DNA from: Scytonema sp035967975
GTDB taxonomy: Bacteria; Cyanobacteriota; Cyanobacteriia; Cyanobacteriales; Nostocaceae
Direction: 5' to 3'
Length of the DNA stretch: 64,000 nt
Assembly (NCBI GenBank): GCA_035967975.1
Contig: JAWQFQ010000015.1
Location: forward strand, 15,794-79,793
Under the pieces are notes generated by a model. The model was not told the DNA's origin and searched no databases. It saw only the letters and a list, made by a program, of their open reading frames with translations. The position numbers and the translations under genes were made by a program. Of this stretch, positions 16,542-24,673 are shown one piece after another; within the stretch, counting starts at the first letter, position 1; each line of letters begins with the position of its first letter.

Positions 16542-17735
16542 TTACACAAGAGTTATTGCTGGACTCACCTCTCCTGGAGTTGCTCCAACCACAACGGCAA
16601 GTATATCGTTCCCCAGTCCCACATTTGCAAAAATCACTGTGTCGGTAGCGGTAAAAATGCTTGCTGTTCCCAATTGATAGTTCAGACCACTCTGAAGCTG
16701 AATGATATCGCCAGTAGTTGCATCAAAGTCCCGCTCGATTGCACCTCCTTCAACTTCTTTGCCGATAATAGCCGCATCGAAGAGAGAGAAACCTTGACCA
16801 ACAGCTGAACCACCAAGATAGTAAAACTGTCCGTTACCACCGAGAACAAAACGGTCAGCGCCATCACCTCCTGTCAAGAGATCGGTCTCTCCATATCCTG
16901 GAGCTATTCCACCTGAAAAAATAGAAGTGCTGCCTCGACCAACGCCAATGAGGACATCATCGCCAGTTCCACCACGTAGTACGTCATCATTACCACCCCC
17001 TTCGAGAACATCATTGCCACTGCTTCCATCAAGGGTATCTTCGCCAAGGTCGCCGAATAGTAGGTCATCACCTACGTCTCCATTGAGGACATCGTTCCCA
17101 TTACCTCCCTCAAGGCGATCGTTACCGCTATCACCATCAAGGGTGTCATCACCATTATCTCCAAAGAGCTGATCGTCATTTGATAATCCAAATATCTGGT
17201 CGTTGCCTTCACCACCTCGAAGAATATCTTTCCCTGTGTTCAAAAAGGTGCTGCCACTAGCTCCTTGGATCAAATCGTTACCAGTTCCTCCATCAATATA
17301 ATTATTGCCACTCACACCAAAAAGCTGATCATCTCCCGCTCCGCCTAAGAGGTAATCATCACCGCTGTTTCCTCGGAGGGTATCATTACCATCACCTCCA
17401 TCCAGGAAGTCATTGCCTGCACCGCCGTCGATGTAGTCATCTCCATTACCCCCAAACAAACCTAGTTCTGGTTTACCATCTCCGTTAGCATCAGTGGGAG
17501 TATCCGGAATGCCATCTCCGTTAGAATCAACAACATCACCGTCATCGTCATTACCACCAAAAAGGGTGTCGTTGCCTTCACCACCTTCTAAAATATCTCT
17601 GCCTGCATCTCCATTTAGGAAGTCATTTCCTGCCAAACCTCGCAAGAGATCGTTACCAGATTGACCATATAGCTGATCGTCGCCGGATGTACCTTCAAGG
17701 GTATCGTTCCCATTGGTTCCACGTGTAAATACCAT
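16542..17735 (-). CDS. RTX (hemolysin-type Ca2+-binding repeat) protein, likely type I-secreted
   Basis: A 397-residue protein that is mostly GGxGxDxLx nonapeptide repeats (NDTLEGTSGDDQLYG onward), the calcium-binding parallel beta-roll of RTX proteins. A segment with DSNGDGIPD and DANGDGKPE adds EF-hand/thrombospondin-3-like calcium loops near residue 70-85. The last ~110 residues (GADRFVLGGNGQFYYLGG onward) are the non-repeat end that carries an uncleaved type I secretion signal in this family. No enzymatic domain is seen. A strong ribosome site AAGGAGA precedes the ATG. The ABC exporter and HlyD adaptor in the same island could export it, although C39-type exporters usually handle double-glycine peptides. 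Confidence 0.9.
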   Translation of the reverse strand: MVFTRGTNGNDTLEGTSGDDQLYGQSGNDLLRGLAGNDFLNGDAGRDILEGGEGNDTLFGGNDDDGDVVDSNGDGIPDTPTDANGDGKPELGLFGGNGDDYIDGGAGNDFLDGGDGNDTLRGNSGDDYLLGGAGDDQLFGVSGNNYIDGGTGNDLIQGASGSTFLNTGKDILRGGEGNDQIFGLSNDDQLFGDNGDDTLDGDSGNDRLEGGNGNDVLNGDVGDDLLFGDLGEDTLDGSSGNDVLEGGGNDDVLRGGTGDDVLIGVGRGSTSIFSGGIAPGYGETDLLTGGDGADRFVLGGNGQFYYLGGSAVGQGFSLFDAAIIGKEVEGGAIERDFDATTGDIIQLQSGLNYQLGTASIFTATDTVIFANVGLGNDILAVVVGATPGEVSPAITLV

Positions 17736-18145
17736 GAATCTATCTCCTTAATTCCAAAATCTTGCGTTCAACGACTTTACAATCTTCTTCTTGGCAGCAG
17801 ATGCTTTGAATAAGAGTGGATTTGCTTTCGGATGTTTTGTACATCTCAAATACAAAATGACACGCTTTTTGTCATATTTATGCATTTAATAAAATTGTAT
17901 CATCTCTTGAAGCGTTGTACTGTGAAGATTGTATAAAAACGCTAAACAGCCAGTGTATCTTGTCTTGAATTGCAGTTAGATAAAATCGAATACTCCAGGA
18001 CAAATTTGTTGAGAATTTAATCCTGTGTATCTTGAAATTCAGTAGCTTAAATGTCAAAAAAATCTTCAAAAACAACACTTTTGACTAATGTATCTGCCTC
18101 GACATTAGTCAGAGTCATACGACTGAAAATGATTCTTATATCTTG
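17736..18145. other. Gene-free AT-rich gap
   Basis: The gap holds no convincing ORF, hairpin or repeat. It probably contains the RTX gene promoter on the minus strand. A 66-codon frame here is Ile/Phe/Leu-rich and without a ribosome site, so it was not accepted. Confidence 0.5.
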
Positions 18146-18337
18146 CTAATTAACACGAGAACTAGAACTAGATTTTGAAGAAGAGATGGAGTTATTCGTA
18201 GATGAGACTTCGACTGAAACACTTTGACTCATCTCACTTTCACCATCGCTAGATACTGCAACTACGCTTTTTGTCTCTGCAATTATCTTGCCATTAGGTG
18301 AAACGACCCGTTTAACTATAACTTTATACTGGTTCAT
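18146..18337 (-). CDS. Small Ser-tailed protein downstream of the OGT-like gene
   Basis: A 63-residue protein. The N-terminal half (YKVIVKRVVSPNGKIIAETKS) looks like a compact beta-rich unit, and the C-terminal half is nearly all Ser/Thr/Asn/Val (VEVSSTNNS, SSSKSSSSS). Its ATG lies two bases from the TAA of the TPR/O-GlcNAc-transferase-like gene, so the two are translationally linked. A Ser-rich low-complexity tail beside an O-glycosyltransferase gene makes it a candidate acceptor, which is inference. It has no double-glycine leader. I do not recognise the family. Confidence 0.7.
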   Translation of the reverse strand: MNQYKVIVKRVVSPNGKIIAETKSVVAVSSDGESEMSQSVSVEVSSTNNSISSSKSSSSSRVN

Positions 18338-18339
18338 AA

Positions 18340-21093
18340 TTATGAAACCTCTAGTTTTTGCTGGGTTTGGTAAATTTGTTCTAAACGTATATGAGCTTCC
18401 CTAGATTGGGGATTGTACTCCAAAACTCTTTGATAGCAAGCGATCGCCTCTTCCAATTCGCCTTGTTCTTGTAGCACTACCCCTAAGTTAAAATGAGCAT
18501 CTACTAAGTCCGATTGGATGGCGATCGCTTGTCGATAATAAATCACAGCAGTTTTCCAATCACCTGCTTGTTTCCGGGCAATGCCCAGTTTGTAATTCAA
18601 TTGTGCATAGTAGGCTTGTTTTTCTGCCGAAAGCTTCCCCTGAGTGTGAAGGGTGTTACCCAAATTCACATCTGCTTCCACACAGTTAGGTTGAAGTTCC
18701 AAGGCTTTTTGATAGCAGGTCTCAGCTTCAGCTAACTTGCCTTGTTGTTGCAGGGTGTAGCCCAGATTATTATAAATTGTCCCTGCATCTGGTCGCAGTG
18801 TAATGGCTTGTTGGTAAGCTTTTTCCGCTTCTGGTAATTGTCCTTGAGCTTGGTACAGATTGCCCAAACTGAACCAACCCTTAACAGAATCTGGCTGCAC
18901 CTGCACAGATGCACTCAAGAACTGTTCTGCTTCTTGAAGCTGTCCCATCTGCTGCGCCAATATACCCAGACCGTATAAAGCCTCTGGATGATTGGGTTGT
19001 TGTACCAGAACTTGGTGATAACTCTGCTGAGCGTCAACTAAGCGATTAGTTCGATGATGGTGCATTGCTAGGCGCAAAACTTCAGCGACCTGTGTGGTAT
19101 TTCTCCTTGTCTTATTCAGCGCTTTGAAGAAAAAATCTTCAAGGGCTTTAACTGGTTTTAAGTCGTTGTATAGCTTATGCTTATTTTCAGCAATTAGGTC
19201 AGAGATATATTGGCGGTATTGAGCATCTTTGCCCAGACGGACTGCAATTTTTACATAATCTTCTTTGGTTGCAGCAATGGTTTCCTCTATACCCATCATT
19301 TTGAGGATAGCCATGCTGTGTCTCCCCCGCATTAACTCTCCTGATAAAGTCAAAACCGGAGTATTATGGGCGACAGATTCTAAGCTAGAGTTACACCCAG
19401 ACCAACCGATACTATCCAGGAAAACGTCTGCGATCGCTGCCGTTCCAGCAAAAGTCTTAGAATTCATAAAAGGCAAAAATATGCAATGGTCTTGATAATT
19501 GAGACCAAATTCCTCAAAAACACGGCTTAACCGCTGGCAAAAGACTTCTGTAATCCGTTCGCTGGTATGTTTAATAAATACAAACTTAGAATTCCTTAAA
19601 TCCCTAGCAATTCTGGCAAAGATATCGTCGTATTGAGGTAAATATTTGAACAATGATTGACAGCACCAGAACATGATTTCATCATTGTCGATGCCGATAT
19701 CTTGTTTGGACCTGGGTTGAGGTTGAATTGCTAAAGGCGTATAATAAATGGAGAGATTCGGTAATTTAACTAATTTTTCAGTGTAATGCTCTTGGGCATT
19801 TTCGGATTCCATCAATTCACTACTTAAGTAGTAGTCAATTGTTGCTAATCCACTAGTCTCAGGATGTCCCCATGAGGTCATTTGGATAGCAGCTAATCTT
19901 AAGCAGCCCAATTTCACAGACATAGGGTCCATCCCAAATTCTGGAAAGATTAAGATGTGTAACCTATCTTGACGAATCAACTCACACCACTGTTCTAGTA
20001 GAAGTGGACCTTGAGTAAATTTGTCAAATGCTTTTGCTGCTACTACAGTCTCTCGATCCCGTTTTGAACCAGTATGATATCCAAATAATTCAAATTCGCT
20101 TCTATCTAAGTTTTCTACCCAACCCTTAATAGGGATTTTCCAATTAGAATGATTAATCAGAAATCCAGAAACAAAACCCACTCGAATTTTCTCGTCTGGT
20201 TCTATAATTGGGGTATGAATTGGTTGGCTCCACTGGGGATAACAGCTTGCTGAAATCTGGCAAATCATTTGCCCGTAAATTTGCTGCAAATCCCGGTCAT
20301 TTAAACCTTGGTAGGTTAGATAGAAAGGTTGCAATGAACCAACAGCATCAGCAGCCTTTGCACGCTCTTCTTGAGAAATATCTCGATAATGACTTGCTAA
20401 ACTTTGCAGATATTTGTAATAATTGTCTCGTCTGTCAGTAATTTCTTCAGTACTTGAATAAATGATGGGAAGCTGACTCATCAAAAGAGCAAACTTGGCA
20501 TGAGTAAATTCGGGCTGTATCGTTAAGGTTCGCTCATAGGATGCAACCGCTGCTTCTAGTTTACCCATTGCTTGAAAAGCATTTCCCAAATTGTAGTGAA
20601 CCATAGCAATATCTGGTTTGAGCCTTATAGATTCTTGATAAGACTCTACAGCTGCTTCTAATTTATCCATTGCTTTGAAGGCATTTCCCAAATTGCTATG
20701 TATTAAGGCTAATCCGGGTTCAAGCTTTAAAGCTTGTTGGTATGCTGTGACTGCTTCTTTTAATTGACCCTTTTGTTTATAGATATTTCCCAGGTTGTTG
20801 TACGCGTAAGCAAAATCAGGTTTAATGCTGATGGCTTGACAATAAGAACGCAGGGCTGCATCTATCTGCCCCATCTGTTGGAGTGCATCTCCTAAGTTAT
20901 TGTGAACATCTGCTAAATCTGGTTGCAACACAACAGCCTGTTGATAGTAAACCACTGCCGTCTTTAAATCACCAGCATTTTTGCACTTATTGCCTATCTG
21001 GTTGCTTAAGGCAGCGTAATAGTCTCTTTGCTCTGGGGAGAGCTTGTCTTGGTCATGGAGAGCATTGCTTAATGCCTGGCGATCATACTCCAC
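18340..21093 (-). CDS. TPR / O-GlcNAc transferase (SPINDLY-like, GT41) / TPR protein
   Basis: About 917 residues with three parts: N-terminal TPRs (~170 residues), a GT41 catalytic region (~240-660; RVGFVSGFLINHSNWKI, LIFPEFGMDP, QMTSWGHPETSG, IMFWCCQSLFKYLPQYDDIF, LDSIGWSGCNSSLE, TPVLTLSGELMRGRHSMAIL) and a second TPR block closely matching the two TPR-GT2 proteins. GT41 enzymes attach GlcNAc or other sugars to Ser/Thr of proteins. I chose the GTG at 21093 because AAGGAG lies six bases upstream; a TTG at 21141 lacks a ribosome site. It lies between a Ser/Thr/Asn-rich double-glycine peptide gene and a Ser-tailed small gene, in an exporter operon, suggesting that it glycosylates exported peptides. 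Confidence 0.9.
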   Translation of the reverse strand: MEYDRQALSNALHDQDKLSPEQRDYYAALSNQIGNKCKNAGDLKTAVVYYQQAVVLQPDLADVHNNLGDALQQMGQIDAALRSYCQAISIKPDFAYAYNNLGNIYKQKGQLKEAVTAYQQALKLEPGLALIHSNLGNAFKAMDKLEAAVESYQESIRLKPDIAMVHYNLGNAFQAMGKLEAAVASYERTLTIQPEFTHAKFALLMSQLPIIYSSTEEITDRRDNYYKYLQSLASHYRDISQEERAKAADAVGSLQPFYLTYQGLNDRDLQQIYGQMICQISASCYPQWSQPIHTPIIEPDEKIRVGFVSGFLINHSNWKIPIKGWVENLDRSEFELFGYHTGSKRDRETVVAAKAFDKFTQGPLLLEQWCELIRQDRLHILIFPEFGMDPMSVKLGCLRLAAIQMTSWGHPETSGLATIDYYLSSELMESENAQEHYTEKLVKLPNLSIYYTPLAIQPQPRSKQDIGIDNDEIMFWCCQSLFKYLPQYDDIFARIARDLRNSKFVFIKHTSERITEVFCQRLSRVFEEFGLNYQDHCIFLPFMNSKTFAGTAAIADVFLDSIGWSGCNSSLESVAHNTPVLTLSGELMRGRHSMAILKMMGIEETIAATKEDYVKIAVRLGKDAQYRQYISDLIAENKHKLYNDLKPVKALEDFFFKALNKTRRNTTQVAEVLRLAMHHHRTNRLVDAQQSYHQVLVQQPNHPEALYGLGILAQQMGQLQEAEQFLSASVQVQPDSVKGWFSLGNLYQAQGQLPEAEKAYQQAITLRPDAGTIYNNLGYTLQQQGKLAEAETCYQKALELQPNCVEADVNLGNTLHTQGKLSAEKQAYYAQLNYKLGIARKQAGDWKTAVIYYRQAIAIQSDLVDAHFNLGVVLQEQGELEEAIACYQRVLEYNPQSREAHIRLEQIYQTQQKLEVS

Positions 21094-21239
21094 TTTCTTC
21101 TCCTTTTCCTCTCTGAACTCAAGTGCTTTTCCCTCCTGCAAATGTTTTGATAGTAGTGAGTAGATACTAAATAACTAGCCGAAGACTCAACTACCTGGGG
21201 AGTCCCCGACTAATCGTATAAATTTCTTTTCCGTATATG

Positions 21240-21316
21240 GAAGAAGAGGAGAAGGAAAGTCGTGGAGGTAGGGAAGCAACTTCCCTATTTCCTTTCTTCT
21301 CTCATCTCCTCCATCT
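21240..21316 (-). promoter_or_regulatory. Long hairpin between the double-glycine peptide gene and the OGT-like gene
   Basis: A purine-rich stretch faces a pyrimidine-rich one around TAGGGAAG (21269-21276) and CTTCCCTA (21280-21287), with a CAA loop and imperfect pairing continuing to about 30 bp per arm. It lies between a precursor-like gene and its putative modifying enzyme. Such hairpins commonly act as partial terminators or RNA stabilisers that raise precursor expression. There is no strong U-tract, so read-through is expected. Confidence 0.55.
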
Positions 21317-21398
21317 CAACCTAATGACTCTGCATTAAGTTTAGAAACTCACTCTACTCACAGCACTCCACATTTGCTGGGAATCAAGAGTTTCATTC

Positions 21399-21686
21399 TT
21401 AGTTGGTTCCAGAAACAGCGAAAGCGTTAGAGCTAGATTGGTTATCGCTGGTGAAGGTGAAAGCGCCACTCTGAGCTATGGTGTTGTTACCGAATGCATC
21501 AGCACTAGATTCAGATGTAGCCAAGTTGCCGGTAATGCTAACGTTAGAAGTAACGTTCTTATCGATATTAAGGGTTTCATCAAAATCAATGTTGATGTCA
21601 ACATTCTTATAAGCAACGAAGTAAGAACCACCTACAACACTGTTAGCTTCAACTGCTTCTAAGTAAGAAAGATCAGAAATAATCAT
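21399..21686 (-). CDS. Double-glycine leader peptide with Ser/Thr/Asn-rich core (bacteriocin-like)
   Basis: A 95-residue peptide. The leader IISDLSYLEAVEANSVVGG (residues 2-20) is the double-glycine type cut by C39 peptidase-ABC exporters of cyanobacteria. The 75-residue product is acidic and rich in Ser, Thr, Asn and Ala (SVSITGN-like, TSESSADAFGNNT, TSDNQSSSNAF) with no Cys, so lanthionine or disulfide chemistry is excluded. It has an excellent ribosome site (CAGGAGA) and 490 bp of AT-rich DNA upstream, suggesting its own promoter. The exporter at 24673-27753 is the natural partner, and the OGT-like gene downstream may modify it. Its biological activity is unknown. Confidence 0.88.
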   Translation of the reverse strand: MIISDLSYLEAVEANSVVGGSYFVAYKNVDINIDFDETLNIDKNVTSNVSITGNLATSESSADAFGNNTIAQSGAFTFTSDNQSSSNAFAVSGTN

Positions 21687-22176
21687 TTGGTTTTCTCCTG
21701 GGAATTAACTGTTTTTGGGAATTTTTTGTGAGCGCCTTTTGTTTTTGCTCACATTCATAATATAGCTTTCCTATTTTATAAAGTCAACCTTTTTTTTGAA
21801 AAAAATCATAGATATTTTTAGTTGTTTTCTTTAAAAAAAAATCTCTTTACTTATGGATAGAAAATTATAAAAAACGCCAAATTTGACAGGAAGTTTTGTT
21901 TTCTTACTGTCAAGACAACATTGTATTTCAATTAAGGTTTTATTTTTTATAAGACCATAGAATTCTGAAGTAAAATGTTTTTCAAAACAAAATTTAGTTG
22001 CAAGTGAAAACTAAATATTCTTACAATCAAACATTGACACAATTGTTCTTCCGTCTAGTTAGCTATTTTAGGTATTCCATACCTGTACTAAGTAGGTTAG
22101 TCTCGATAAAGTTAACTAGCTTAAACTGTAACTGATCGCTAATCTTCGATAAGTGTCTTTATTTTTACCCACCTAC
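21687..22176. other. AT-rich gap upstream of the double-glycine peptide gene
   Basis: This 490-bp gap is very AT-rich, with A- and T-runs near 21780-21850, and carries no believable ORF. It should hold the minus-strand promoter of the peptide gene. I see no clear inverted repeat or known operator. Confidence 0.5.
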
Positions 22177-22956
22177 TTAAGCCTGATTTAACAAGTCTTT
22201 CTGAGGTTTTATGGAATTTTCCTCGAACTGAGTGACTATTTCTAAATACTCGATTTCTTGTTTCAACCAATTAGCAAACAATTCCGAAATTATTTTTTCG
22301 CGTAACTGCTCATCTAATTCAGGTTTAATAATTTCTTCTACCCAAATTAAATACGCACCTTTTGGTGTTGGAATTGGTTTAAGAATCTGAGGTGGTGTTG
22401 CGGCAAATACAGCCGCTGCAATCTCCGGACGAAATTCTTTACGATCGCGAAGCCCTTGATATCCACCTGTACGACGAAGTTCTGGGTCTTGTATATACAG
22501 ACGAGCAATTTCAGAGAAATTAATTTCGCCTTCTTCATGGGCGTAAAACATTTCTAAAGCCAAGTCTTTATCCTCGAAAATCACTTCATAGGTAACACTA
22601 GCTTCATAATCTAGCTGGTGTTCGTAGAAGAACTTTTCGACGTGAGATGTAAATAAATGATTCGCTAATTTCTTGACAAGAACATTGTTATAAGCTAGTT
22701 TCTCAAAATCAGTCACGGACAGATGATGTTTTTCCAGCCAAGCCCAGGTATCTTTCGCTTTGATGAGTTTTTTCTCAAGGCGGATTTTGTCTCCTTCTTG
22801 CTGTAGTTCTTCTGGCTCAACTTCAAGTCCAGCTTTTTGAACTGCCTTAGCAATAATATGTTTGGATACGATCGCCTCGATAACATCAGGAATCTGACAA
22901 GACAGTTTGAGACTATGAATAATGTCTGAAGTCGTAATGATCAGTTGTTCTGACAT
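22177..22956 (-). CDS. Parvulin-type peptidyl-prolyl isomerase of the exporter operon
   Basis: A 259-residue protein: an N-terminal helical SurA-like region (residues 1-120) and a parvulin domain around 135-225 (EINFSEIARLYIQDPELRRTGGYQGL; AAAVFAATPPQILKPIPTPKGAYLIWVEE), ending in a charged helix. No signal peptide is visible, so it is cytoplasmic or associated with the exporter. Parvulins of this kind accompany HlyD and C39-ABC genes in cyanobacterial peptide-export clusters and probably help folding or processing of the exported peptide. The ATG has GAGGGAT upstream. It follows the HlyD gene after 50 bp on the same strand. Confidence 0.9.
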   Translation of the reverse strand: MSEQLIITTSDIIHSLKLSCQIPDVIEAIVSKHIIAKAVQKAGLEVEPEELQQEGDKIRLEKKLIKAKDTWAWLEKHHLSVTDFEKLAYNNVLVKKLANHLFTSHVEKFFYEHQLDYEASVTYEVIFEDKDLALEMFYAHEEGEINFSEIARLYIQDPELRRTGGYQGLRDRKEFRPEIAAAVFAATPPQILKPIPTPKGAYLIWVEEIIKPELDEQLREKIISELFANWLKQEIEYLEIVTQFEENSIKPQKDLLNQA

Positions 22957-23006
22957 GATGCCATCCCTCGGAAAATTTGGTTGGTTGTAAAAATAATCAT
23001 CAATAA

Positions 23007-24569
23007 CTAAAGCTCTAGACCGTTTGTTTGCAATTTCTTAAATGGATCTAAGATTAAGTCAATAACGCGCCGCTGACGAATAATCACTTCTGCTGTTGCT
23101 GTCTGTCCGGGGGCTAAAGGTATGCGTTTAGCACCATTCTGGATATAGTCTCGGTCTAAGGCAATTTCTAACTCAAAGTTTTCTATATTACCTTGTGGTG
23201 TCTCACTCAATTTTGAATCTGGAGAAATCCAAGTGACTTTCCCTGAGACAATGCCATATTCCTGGAAAGGATAAGCATCAAACTTTACTTTCACTGGCAT
23301 TCCTTTTTTCAAAAAACCACTGTCCTGGATAGGCATACTTGCTTTAAGAACCACGCCAGCATTCTTGGGCGCAATTTGAGCGACTCTCTGACCTGGTTGA
23401 ACAACTGCTCCTGGCTTGGTGATAGGCAAATCGAAAATCACACCATTGATAGGCGATCGCACCACTCGTTGACCCAATTGAATTTTTAAAGATGCAATCT
23501 GAGTCTTAGTCTGGGCAATTTCTGATTCGAGAGTGTTGTGTTGCGTTTCTAGTTCTTTGAGTTGTTCCTCAGCTTTAAGTTCGGCTAGTTTCCCTGTATG
23601 AATCAGACTTTGATAACTGCGTTGTTCTTCCTGCAAGCGTAATTCAGCTTGTTGGATCTCAGACTGAGCCTGATAAAGAGTCTTCTGATAATTGCTTTGT
23701 TGTTCTTTAAGGCTCTGCTGTGCTTGCGAAACCTCAGTTTTAGCCTGTATGAGACGTTCATAATTTTCTTTTGCCGCTTGTTCCACTTCCTTGAAGCGGT
23801 CTTGTGACATCACTCCCTCATCAAAGGCTCTTTTATAGCGCGGAACTTTTTCTTGAGCAGCTTGGAGACGAACTTCAGCTAGCTTATAAGCCGCCTTACT
23901 GGAATCTAGGGCTTGCTCGATTCGGTTAACTTTTGCTTGTGCTTCTTCTTGCTGAACTTGATAAGCAGTTTTCAGGGCATTGAGGTTTTGTCGAGCCTGC
24001 TCAACTTGAGACTGTTTGACTAACTCTTGAGCTTGGTTTTGTTGTTGCTGAGTGCCGAGAGAGACCTTCAATTGATTCTGGAGTAATTTTATGTTTGCCT
24101 TTTGATTCTGCAACCCAAGCAATTTTTCCTGAATCTGCTCAAGTTCAGTTTTTAATACATCTGACTCCAACTCCAATAGAACTTGTCCGACTGTGACGTT
24201 TTCGCCTTCTTTGACCCTGACGAGATTTACGGTTCCAAGTGCTGGACTGTCCAATTTTTGAGTTGCGCCTTTTGGTTCGATCCGTCCTCTAGCACTCCCT
24301 GTTTCATCAATTTTTGAAACCATTGACCAAGGCAAGACAGTTAGACTCAATCCCAGCATCACATACAACACTGAACGTGTCCAAGGACGTGGTAAAGCAT
24401 CTAGCAATTCTTCAGTGCCATAATGCCAGTCATCTATCTTATTTGTTGGGTCTGATGAAGGAGCTAACTCAGGGACTTCTGCATATTTCTGCGGCTGAGT
24501 GTAATTTTCATACTGCTCAGCTTCTTGCTGAGGAACTACAGAAGATGAATTGTGAGATGGAATAGGCAT
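23007..24569 (-). CDS. HlyD-family periplasmic adaptor (membrane fusion protein)
   Basis: A 520-residue adaptor. After a ~75-residue cytoplasmic segment comes one membrane helix (SVLYVMLGLSLTVLPWSMV), then half a lipoyl-like motif (GRIEPKGATQKL, GTVNLVRVKEGENVTVGQVLLELES). A long coiled coil rich in Gln/Glu/Ala fills residues ~145-370, then the second lipoyl half (VVRSPINGVIFDLPI, GAVVQPGQ) and a beta-barrel end (VKVKFDAYPFQEYGIVSGKV). It bridges the inner-membrane ABC exporter to an outer-membrane channel. It lies downstream of the exporter gene across a short AACTAAC-type tandem repeat, with GGAGA before the ATG. A TolC-type protein is not in this island. Confidence 0.95.
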   Translation of the reverse strand: MPIPSHNSSSVVPQQEAEQYENYTQPQKYAEVPELAPSSDPTNKIDDWHYGTEELLDALPRPWTRSVLYVMLGLSLTVLPWSMVSKIDETGSARGRIEPKGATQKLDSPALGTVNLVRVKEGENVTVGQVLLELESDVLKTELEQIQEKLLGLQNQKANIKLLQNQLKVSLGTQQQQNQAQELVKQSQVEQARQNLNALKTAYQVQQEEAQAKVNRIEQALDSSKAAYKLAEVRLQAAQEKVPRYKRAFDEGVMSQDRFKEVEQAAKENYERLIQAKTEVSQAQQSLKEQQSNYQKTLYQAQSEIQQAELRLQEEQRSYQSLIHTGKLAELKAEEQLKELETQHNTLESEIAQTKTQIASLKIQLGQRVVRSPINGVIFDLPITKPGAVVQPGQRVAQIAPKNAGVVLKASMPIQDSGFLKKGMPVKVKFDAYPFQEYGIVSGKVTWISPDSKLSETPQGNIENFELEIALDRDYIQNGAKRIPLAPGQTATAEVIIRQRRVIDLILDPFKKLQTNGLEL

Positions 24570-24628
24570 AGTTTTATCTCCAAATCGGGAGATGTAGGAG
24601 TGAGGTAAGCCGAGACGTAGTTAATTAA

Positions 24629-24673
24629 ACAACTAACCACTAACCACTAACAACTAGCAACTAACAACTAACT
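24629..24673. repeat. AACTAAC/ACCACTA short tandem repeat
   Basis: Degenerate heptamer-like units (AACTAACCACTA, AACTAGCAACTAACAACTAA) fill the gap between the exporter and HlyD genes. The same unit appears inside the coding sequence of rpoB at 56981-57010. Confidence 0.8.

Noticed and set aside
16927..17172. 81-codon plus-strand Pro/Ser/Arg-rich ORF
   Set aside because: It is the antisense shadow of the RTX nonapeptide repeats.
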